From positions 62,001 to 126,000 of the forward strand of contig NZ_JAEQNB010000004.1 in assembly GCF_016722965.1 (NCBI RefSeq): a DNA stretch of 64,000 nucleotides. The letters are read 5' to 3'. The notes beneath the pieces are model-generated. The model did no database searches and was not told the DNA's origin. It saw only the letters and a program-made list of their open reading frames with translations. Below are positions 59,013-64,000 of this stretch, piece after piece. The stretch is from Tumebacillus amylolyticus. GTDB lineage: Bacteria; Bacillota; Bacilli; Tumebacillales; Tumebacillaceae. A program made the position numbers and the translations under genes. How positions within the stretch are numbered: the first letter of the stretch is position 1; the number at the start of each line of letters is the position of its first letter.

Positions 59013-59038
59013 GTTTGGAAAGTAAGGGTGGAAGAACC

Positions 59039-59629
59039 ATGGATGCCAGTGAGAGGAAAGCCGTCATCGAAGGCTTGCTCTTCGTCAGCGGCAGTGAAGG
59101 CATGGAGGCCAAACAGGTCGGCCTGATCCTCGACATTTCGGTTGAGGATGCTCTAGACCTGCTCTACGACCTCCAAACCGATTTCAACCGCGAGAAACGA
59201 GGCTTGCAGATCGTCGAAGTCGCAGGGGCGTTTCAGCTCACGACGCGACCGGAGCATGTCCCGTTCTACGAGCGCTACGCCTACGAGCCGCAGAATTCCG
59301 CGCTCTCGCAAGCGGCGCTGGAGACGCTTGCGATCGTCGCCTACAAGCAGCCGATCACCCGTGCGGGCATTGAAGAAGTGCGCGGTGTGAAGTCGGAGCG
59401 CGCGATCAACACGCTGATCTCCAAGCAGTTGATCAAGGGCGTCGGCCGGGCAGAAGGGCCGGGGCGACCGATCTTGTTTGGCACGACCAAGGAGTTTCTC
59501 GAATATTTTGGGCTCGGCGCACTCAGCGAGTTGCCGCCGCCGCCCGCCTTCGTTCCGAGCGAGGACTTGGAGGACGAGGAAGAACACATGCTCTTCCAGA
59601 CCCCTCCGGACTTGTTCCGCGACGAATAA
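59039..59629 (+). CDS. scpB: Segregation and condensation protein B
   Basis: The 196-residue protein has the two winged-helix domains of ScpB (IEGLLFVSGSEGMEAKQVGLIL and ALETLAIVAYKQPITRAGIEEVRG) and an acidic tail. It forms the SMC-ScpA-ScpB complex. AAGGGTGG precedes the ATG at 59039. Confidence 0.95.
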   Translation: MDASERKAVIEGLLFVSGSEGMEAKQVGLILDISVEDALDLLYDLQTDFNREKRGLQIVEVAGAFQLTTRPEHVPFYERYAYEPQNSALSQAALETLAIVAYKQPITRAGIEEVRGVKSERAINTLISKQLIKGVGRAEGPGRPILFGTTKEFLEYFGLGALSELPPPPAFVPSEDLEDEEEHMLFQTPPDLFRDE

Positions 59630-59668
59630 AAAGAGCCCGAGCCGGGAAACGGCCTCGGGCTTTTTTTG
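59628..59668 (+). terminator. Terminator after scpB
   Basis: AGCCCGAGcCG pairs with CGGcCTCGGGCT, followed by T7. Confidence 0.9.
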
Positions 59669-59729
59669 TATGAAGTGGTAGTTGTTGGGCAAGCTAAGAC
59701 GGAATCTGAATGTCTGGAGGAAGGCGACC

Positions 59730-60392
59730 ATGACCTGGGGTTGGGGACTCCTGCTGGGACTCTTGGCGGTGATCGTGATCCTGCTGGTGTTGCCGGTGCG
59801 CTTGGAAGTGCATTACAAGCGCGAAGGCGCAGACGACCGGTTGCATCTGGGTGTGCGTGCCTTGTTCGGGATCGTCCGTCTCGGATATGACATCCCCGTG
59901 GTCGCCCTCATGGAGCGCAAAGGAAAACTCGCCGTCAAAAAGGACCCGGCCAAACAGATGCCAAAAAGTCAAAAAGGCTGGACGACCGTCACCGTCGAGA
60001 TGATTGAGAAGGGCATCCGCAAGTTCAACGAGATTCGGAAAAAACTCAAGAGATACAAACGGGCCATCCGTCGTCTCACCAAATCGTTTCACTTGGACCA
60101 GATGAAGTGGTACACAAAGTTTGGAACCGGTGACGCGGCGCAAACGGGCGTGTTGACCGGGTTTGGCTGGGCGTTCAAAGGTGTGATCAACGGCCAACTG
60201 CACCACTATCTCAACGTGGAACAGCGTCCCGTCTACCGGGTGCAACCGCACTTTCAAGCCAAAGGGTTTCGGACGGAGATGACTTGCATAATTCGATTTA
60301 CGCCCGGTAAAACTATGGTGGCAGGACTTACATTGGTGATTTTATGGTTGATGGAGGGGATCAAATGTCGGAGCATCCGATTCAAGGACTGA
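59730..60392 (+). CDS. DUF2953 membrane protein
   Basis: The 220-residue protein has an N-terminal membrane segment (LLLGLLAVIVILLVLPV), a basic central region and a C-terminal hydrophobic segment, with DAAQTGVLTGFGWAFKG, the DUF2953 signature. It is always found next to gerW/ytfJ in spore formers; a sporulation role is inferred from that. GGAGG precedes the ATG at 59730. It overlaps gerW by 28 nt. Confidence 0.88.
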   Translation: MTWGWGLLLGLLAVIVILLVLPVRLEVHYKREGADDRLHLGVRALFGIVRLGYDIPVVALMERKGKLAVKKDPAKQMPKSQKGWTTVTVEMIEKGIRKFNEIRKKLKRYKRAIRRLTKSFHLDQMKWYTKFGTGDAAQTGVLTGFGWAFKGVINGQLHHYLNVEQRPVYRVQPHFQAKGFRTEMTCIIRFTPGKTMVAGLTLVILWLMEGIKCRSIRFKD

Positions 60393-60850
60393 TGTCCACG
60401 GCCATGGAGAATTTGAAGGAAATGGTCGATGTTAACACCATCGTCGGCGATCCGGTGGAAACCCCGGACGGCAGTGTCATTCTCCCGGTGTCAAAAGTCG
60501 GTTTCGGCTTCGCGGCGGGCGGCTCAGAGTTTGACCCGGAAGTCGAAGGCAAGAAGGATAAAGCGGACGTCGAGCTACCGTTTGGCGGTGGTGCAGGCGG
60601 CGGTGTGTCGATCACTCCGATCGGCTTCCTCGTCGTCGGCAACGGCCAAGTCAAGATGCTTTCCACCGAAGGCCCGAACCAAATGTACGAAAAACTGATC
60701 GATCTCGCGCCGCAAATGTTTGACAAAGTGTCGCAGATGATCAAAAAGAACAGCAAGCAAAACGACAAGCAGCAACAAGCCGGGAGCTCGAATGGAAACG
60801 GCAACAACGGCGGCATGCGCAAGTCGGAAAACCAGCAATACGAAATGTAA
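60365..60850 (+). CDS. ytfJ: Sporulation protein GerW/YtfJ
   Basis: The 161-residue protein has the YtfJ pattern: HPIQGLMSTAMENLKEMVDVNTIVGDPV, then SKVGFGFAAGGSEF and GGGAGGGVSITPIGFLVV, followed by a low-complexity Asn/Gln/Gly-rich tail. GerW is made in the forespore under SigF/SigG in B. subtilis and is needed for germination with L-alanine. GGAGGGG precedes the ATG at 60365. Confidence 0.93.
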   Translation: MSEHPIQGLMSTAMENLKEMVDVNTIVGDPVETPDGSVILPVSKVGFGFAAGGSEFDPEVEGKKDKADVELPFGGGAGGGVSITPIGFLVVGNGQVKMLSTEGPNQMYEKLIDLAPQMFDKVSQMIKKNSKQNDKQQQAGSSNGNGNNGGMRKSENQQYEM

Positions 60851-60868
60851 GAGCTTCATAGCGAGTGC

Positions 60869-60902
60869 AGAGGCGTCCCGATCGTGGGGCGTCTTTTTTT
60901 TG
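60869..60902 (+). terminator. Terminator after ytfJ
   Basis: GGCGTCCC and GGGGCGTC pair with two wobble pairs, followed by T8. Confidence 0.75.
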
Positions 60903-60959
60903 TGGCCTGTACATACAGTTAGGACAAGGACAAATCTGAGGAGAGAGTAGGAGGACCAG

Positions 60960-62159
60960 ATGAAAGCAAACATGCTCGCGGCCACGCTCACGCTCGCAGT
61001 CGGTGTGACGATCTTGCCGATTTCTGCAACGGCGGCCTCCCATGATCCGGCGGCCACCACGTACATTGATGTCGCGCCCACGACCAACAACGTCTACGCA
61101 AGCGATGTGTCGGTCAGCGCCCGTTCCGCTGCGGCAATCGATGTGCAAACCGGACGTTTTCTGTACGAGAAAAACGGCGATGACAAGATGCTGATCGCCT
61201 CTCTGACCAAGATCATCACCTGCATCGTCGCCATCGAATCAGGCGTCGACCTCGACTCCGAAACGACCGTCTCCAACCGTGCGGCGGGCAAAGAGGGTTC
61301 GTCGATCTACTTGAAAGTCGGCGAGAAGCAGAAGATCCGCGACCTGCTCTACGCCGTGATGCTTCGCTCCGGCAACGATGCGGCCACCGCGGTCGCCGAA
61401 GCGTGCGGGCAGGGCTCCGAAGCGAAGTTCGTCGAGATGATGAACGCCAAAGTGCAAGATCTCGGACTCACCGGCACGCACTTCGCCAACCCGCACGGCC
61501 TCGACGCCAAAGATCACTACTCCACGGCGCACGACATGGCCGTGCTGACTGCGTATGCCCTGCGCAACCCGACGTTTGCCCAGATCGTCGCGACACAAGT
61601 CAAGACGATCCCGTATCCGGGAGAGGACTACGCTCGCAAACTGTACAACAAAAACAAGATGCTCACCCGCTACGAAGGAGCCGACGGTGTCAAAACCGGC
61701 TACACCAAAGCAGCGGGACGTTGCCTCGTCTCCAGCGCCACCGTCGACGGTCGTCAAGTCGCCGTCGTCACACTCGACGCCCCGGGAGACTGGGTCGACC
61801 ACCAACGCCTGCTCGACTATGGCTTTGAAGCCTACACGAATTTCCCTGTCGCCAAGGAAGACGAAGTCGTCAAAACCTTGCCGCTCGAAGACGGAATCGA
61901 ACCGCAGGTCGACGTGAAGGTAGGCGTTGAATTCACCTACCCCGTTCGCAAAAACGAACAGGACAAATTGCGCACGGAGATGAAGCTGGACGATCATCTG
62001 CAAGCGCCCGTCGTCGGCGGGGAGAAAGTCGGCGAGATGAAAATCTACTACGAAGACAAGTTGCTCGGCGTCGTGCCGCTCGTCGCCGCCAAAGACGTGC
62101 GGGAGAAAACCTATTGGGAACGATTCAAGCAGTTTTTCAGCGGCATGATCCGCAACTGA
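60960..62159 (+). CDS. dacB: D-alanyl-D-alanine carboxypeptidase DacB (spore cortex PBP5*)
   Basis: The 399-residue protein has a signal peptide (ending near ATAAS) and S11 motifs SLTK (81-84), SGN (137-139) and KTG (about 242). A C-terminal beta domain and an amphipathic C-terminal helix (YWERFKQFFSGMIRN) follow. With spmA and spmB directly downstream it is the counterpart of B. subtilis dacB, a SigE gene that lowers cortex cross-linking. AGGAGGA precedes the ATG. Confidence 0.95.
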   Translation: MKANMLAATLTLAVGVTILPISATAASHDPAATTYIDVAPTTNNVYASDVSVSARSAAAIDVQTGRFLYEKNGDDKMLIASLTKIITCIVAIESGVDLDSETTVSNRAAGKEGSSIYLKVGEKQKIRDLLYAVMLRSGNDAATAVAEACGQGSEAKFVEMMNAKVQDLGLTGTHFANPHGLDAKDHYSTAHDMAVLTAYALRNPTFAQIVATQVKTIPYPGEDYARKLYNKNKMLTRYEGADGVKTGYTKAAGRCLVSSATVDGRQVAVVTLDAPGDWVDHQRLLDYGFEAYTNFPVAKEDEVVKTLPLEDGIEPQVDVKVGVEFTYPVRKNEQDKLRTEMKLDDHLQAPVVGGEKVGEMKIYYEDKLLGVVPLVAAKDVREKTYWERFKQFFSGMIRN

Positions 62160-62178
62160 CGAGGGAGGGGGAGTCTCC

Positions 62179-62778
62179 ATGATCAACGCGATCTGGTTGA
62201 TTTTGCTCGTCACGGGCATCATCGTGGCCGCCCTCAACGGCCGGATCGACGTCGTGACCGAAGCGGTGCTCAACGGGGCCAAGCAGGGTGTGGTCGTCTG
62301 TGCCGGGTTGCTTAGCATCGTCGTGTTCTGGATGGGATTGATGAGGGTCGCGGAAGCGGCGGGCCTCGTCCAATCCCTCGCCAAACTGATCTACCCGCTG
62401 GCCCGCTTTTTGTACCCTTCGGTGCCCAAAAACCACCCGGCGATGGGCTCGATCGTCGCCAACATGAGCGCCAACATGCTCGGGCTCGGGTCGGCCGCGA
62501 CACCGCTCGGTTTAAAAGCGATGCAACAACTGCAAGAACTCAACCCGCACAAAGACCGCGCCTCCGACGCGATGTGTACCCTGCTTGCCATCAACACCTC
62601 AGGACTTACGATCATCCCCGCGACCGTCATCGGTCTGCGTTTGCAATACGGCTCGGCACGTCCGACGGAGATCGTCATCACCACGCTGTTGGCGACGTTC
62701 CTCGCGACGACCACCGCCGTTTTTCTCGACCGCTACTTCCGGGCTCGTGAACGGCGCAAGGGCGGGTGGCAAGAATGA
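62179..62778 (+). CDS. spmA: Spore maturation protein A
   Basis: The 199-residue membrane protein has the nucleoside-recognition (Gate) domain features VFWMGLMRVAEAAGL, NMSANMLGLGSAATPLGLKAM and INTSGLTIIPATVIG. SpmA is needed for full dehydration of the spore core. GAGGGAGGGG precedes the ATG, and it overlaps spmB by four bases. Confidence 0.95.
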   Translation: MINAIWLILLVTGIIVAALNGRIDVVTEAVLNGAKQGVVVCAGLLSIVVFWMGLMRVAEAAGLVQSLAKLIYPLARFLYPSVPKNHPAMGSIVANMSANMLGLGSAATPLGLKAMQQLQELNPHKDRASDAMCTLLAINTSGLTIIPATVIGLRLQYGSARPTEIVITTLLATFLATTTAVFLDRYFRARERRKGGWQE

Positions 62779-63311
62779 TGCAAGTCGTGCAATGGTTCGC
62801 GTCTTGGTCGTTGCCTTTGATCATCGCCTTCATCCCGACCTACGCGTTCTTGATCAAAAAAGTTCCGGTCTACGATACGTTCATCGACGGGGCCAAGGGA
62901 GGCTTCGGCACCGTCATCAAACTTTTGCCGCACTTGGTCGGGATGCTGGTCGCCGTCACCGTGTTCCGCGAGTCGGGGGCGATGGAGTATTTGATCAAGC
63001 TCCTCAACCCGCTGTTGCAACCGCTTGGCGTACCGCCGGAATTTCTGCCGATGGCGCTCTTGCGCTCGATCTCCGGGTCTGGCAGCATGGCGATCATGAC
63101 CGACATCTTCCAAGCGCACGGGCCGGACTCGTTCCTCGGTCGTCTCGCGTCGACGATGCAGGGCGCGTCTGACACGACTCTCTACGTTCTGACCGTCTAC
63201 TTCGGCTCTGTGGGCATCCGCAAAGCCCGGTACGCGGTAAAAGTCGGCCTGCTCGCCGACCTCGCCTCCGTCATTGCGGCGCTGTTTGTGACACACTGGA
63301 TTTTCGGGTAA
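62775..63311 (+). CDS. spmB: Spore maturation protein B
   Basis: The 178-residue membrane protein is a partner of SpmA with IPTYAFLIKKVPVYDTFIDGAKGG and RSISGSGSMAIMTDI. Start chosen at the ATGATG that overlaps the spmA stop, preceded by GGGTGG; a further upstream start has no support. Confidence 0.95.
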   Translation: MMQVVQWFASWSLPLIIAFIPTYAFLIKKVPVYDTFIDGAKGGFGTVIKLLPHLVGMLVAVTVFRESGAMEYLIKLLNPLLQPLGVPPEFLPMALLRSISGSGSMAIMTDIFQAHGPDSFLGRLASTMQGASDTTLYVLTVYFGSVGIRKARYAVKVGLLADLASVIAALFVTHWIFG

Positions 63312-63364
63312 CCAAAACTCCTTCCTCCTGCATAGGATGTGGATACGCAAGGGGGCGGGAGCAC

Positions 63365-63709
63365 ATGAAGTTCTCGGGCATCGTGTTGCATGATTCCAGC
63401 TGTCCGACTCTGAGAAAGTCAGGGTATGATTTCTTTGTCAGTCGTGACGGACTCGTGACGCCGTCCAACGACTTCACCGACGACGACTATTTGCATGTCT
63501 GCGTGGAAGGGGATTTTTCGCGACCCATTCAGACGGGGGAGTATCCCAAAGTCCGGGAGCAGATGTTTTGTTTGGTGAAGCTCGCGATTCGTCTCGCCTC
63601 GCTGTTCGAGTTTGATCCGCAAGCGATGATTGCCCACGGCGACACCTGTCCGGGCGAAGAATTTCCTTGGATGGACCTCAAAGTCCGCGTCGGACGCCCC
63701 CCTCACTAG
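63365..63709 (+). CDS. Small Amidase_2/PGRP-like protein
   Basis: The 114-residue protein looks like a minimal N-acetylmuramoyl-L-alanine amidase 2 domain: VLHDSSC near the start with a zinc-type His9, DDYLHVCVEGDF with a second His, and AHGDTCPGEEFPWMDL in the place of the usual H.D..PG..FPW. It has no signal peptide. It might cut peptidoglycan in the mother cell or be inactive. GGGGGCGGGAG precedes the ATG. It sits between spmB and rluB. Confidence 0.7.
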   Translation: MKFSGIVLHDSSCPTLRKSGYDFFVSRDGLVTPSNDFTDDDYLHVCVEGDFSRPIQTGEYPKVREQMFCLVKLAIRLASLFEFDPQAMIAHGDTCPGEEFPWMDLKVRVGRPPH

Positions 63710-63735
63710 GGCCTAGTGAGGGGTATTTGCTTTTC
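63699..63735 (+). terminator. Probable terminator overlapping the amidase stop codon
   Basis: CCCCTCACTAG and CTAGTGAGGGG form an 11-bp stem with a 3-nt loop. The tail (TATTTGCTTTT) is only partly T-rich. Confidence 0.6.
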
Positions 63736-63788
63736 CCAGCCACTTCCTGCATAATGAACTCTCGAAGTATCAGCATGGGGGTGTCCCG

Positions 63789-64000
63789 ATGGAAGAACGT
63801 TTGCAAAAAGTCTTGGCCCAAGCCGGTGTGGCTTCGCGTCGCAAGTGCGAAGAGATCATCTTGGCAGGAGACGTAACAGTCAATGGACAAGTGGTGACCG
63901 AACTCGGTACCAAAGTCAATCCGCTGGAAGACCATATCGAAGTCAACGGCCAATCGATCTCGTCTGAGAAGAAAGTCTACATACTCTTGAACAAGCCCCG
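63789..64000 (+). CDS. rluB: Pseudouridine synthase RluB (partial, runs off window)
   Basis: The first 70 codons show the S4 RNA-binding domain (MEERLQKVLAQAGVASRRKC, then VTVNGQVV..LGTKVNP) and the start of the catalytic domain (YILLNKP) of RluB/RsuA-type enzymes. RluB modifies 23S rRNA near position 2605. GGGGGTG precedes the ATG. The order dacB-spmA-spmB-rluB is that of B. subtilis. Confidence 0.93.
   Translation, partial: MEERLQKVLAQAGVASRRKCEEIILAGDVTVNGQVVTELGTKVNPLEDHIEVNGQSISSEKKVYILLNKP

Overview
The window comes from the chromosome of an aerobic, endospore-forming Bacillota (order Bacillales). The evidence is the spoIIAA-spoIIAB-sigF operon, spoVAC-AD-AE-AF, gerW/ytfJ, dacB-spmA-spmB, an FMN riboswitch ahead of ribDE-BA-H, and scpAB. 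GC is moderately high over most of the window. A Tumebacillus- or Alicyclobacillaceae-like organism is my best guess, from gene content only. No rRNA, insertion sequence, prophage or CRISPR array is visible.

Layout. 1-2.2 kb is an AT-rich accessory patch: a secreted papain-like peptidase, a membrane-anchored partner of unknown role, and a decayed immunity-type gene. 2.3-9 kb holds a DUF421 membrane protein, a DUF3010 protein, an L,D-transpeptidase, the lutABC lactate oxidation operon and an NADP-dependent reductase. 9.2-14.8 kb is a three-gene signalling operon (hybrid kinase, CheR, response-regulator kinase). 15-21 kb has a NUDIX hydrolase, an S41 peptidase and a polyphosphate operon (ppx, HD protein, ppk). 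21-22.7 kb has a truncated globin, a Crp/Fnr regulator, an HxlR regulator and copZ. 23.1-23.7 kb carries seven tRNAs. 24-28 kb has a phosphodiesterase/nuclease-fold lipid-like exported protein, an XRE-TPR regulator, a CWB2-like protein and a ResA-like lipoprotein. 28.2-34.1 kb is the forespore block (spoIIA, spoVA), followed by lysA. 35.9-41.1 kb has a secreted two-domain phospholipase D-like protein, a D,D-carboxypeptidase and a KtrB-type potassium transporter. 41.2-44.9 kb is the riboflavin operon. 57.6-64 kb returns to conserved Bacillales order (site-2 protease, scpA, scpB, DUF2953, gerW, dacB, spmA, spmB, rluB).

The most interesting part is 44.9-57.4 kb, which sits inside the otherwise conserved rib-scp-dacB-spm neighbourhood. 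A twelve-gene, tightly coupled operon encodes a stand-alone acyl-carrier-protein assembly line: KAS III, phosphopantetheinyl transferase, an alpha/beta hydrolase with Cys in the nucleophile position, ACP, HAD phosphatase, malonyltransferase, a tandem tautomerase, two dimeric alpha/beta-barrel proteins, an SDR, an EamA exporter and an aldo/keto reductase. It looks like an undescribed biosynthetic gene cluster. Just downstream is a divergent pair: a PlcR-like RRNPP quorum-sensing receptor and a 46-residue exported propeptide ending in VDVDLPPCH, which resembles PapR. A near-identical 20-bp palindromic box lies both upstream of the receptor gene and upstream of the first biosynthetic gene (17 of 20 positions identical). 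I infer that a PlcR/PapR-type peptide circuit controls this cluster.

Other points of note: the RibBA protein has a shortened GTP cyclohydrolase II domain that lacks catalytic residues; a perfect TGTGA-N6-TCACA site lies in class II position before the globin gene; and a compact attenuator-like hairpin lies in the lysA leader.
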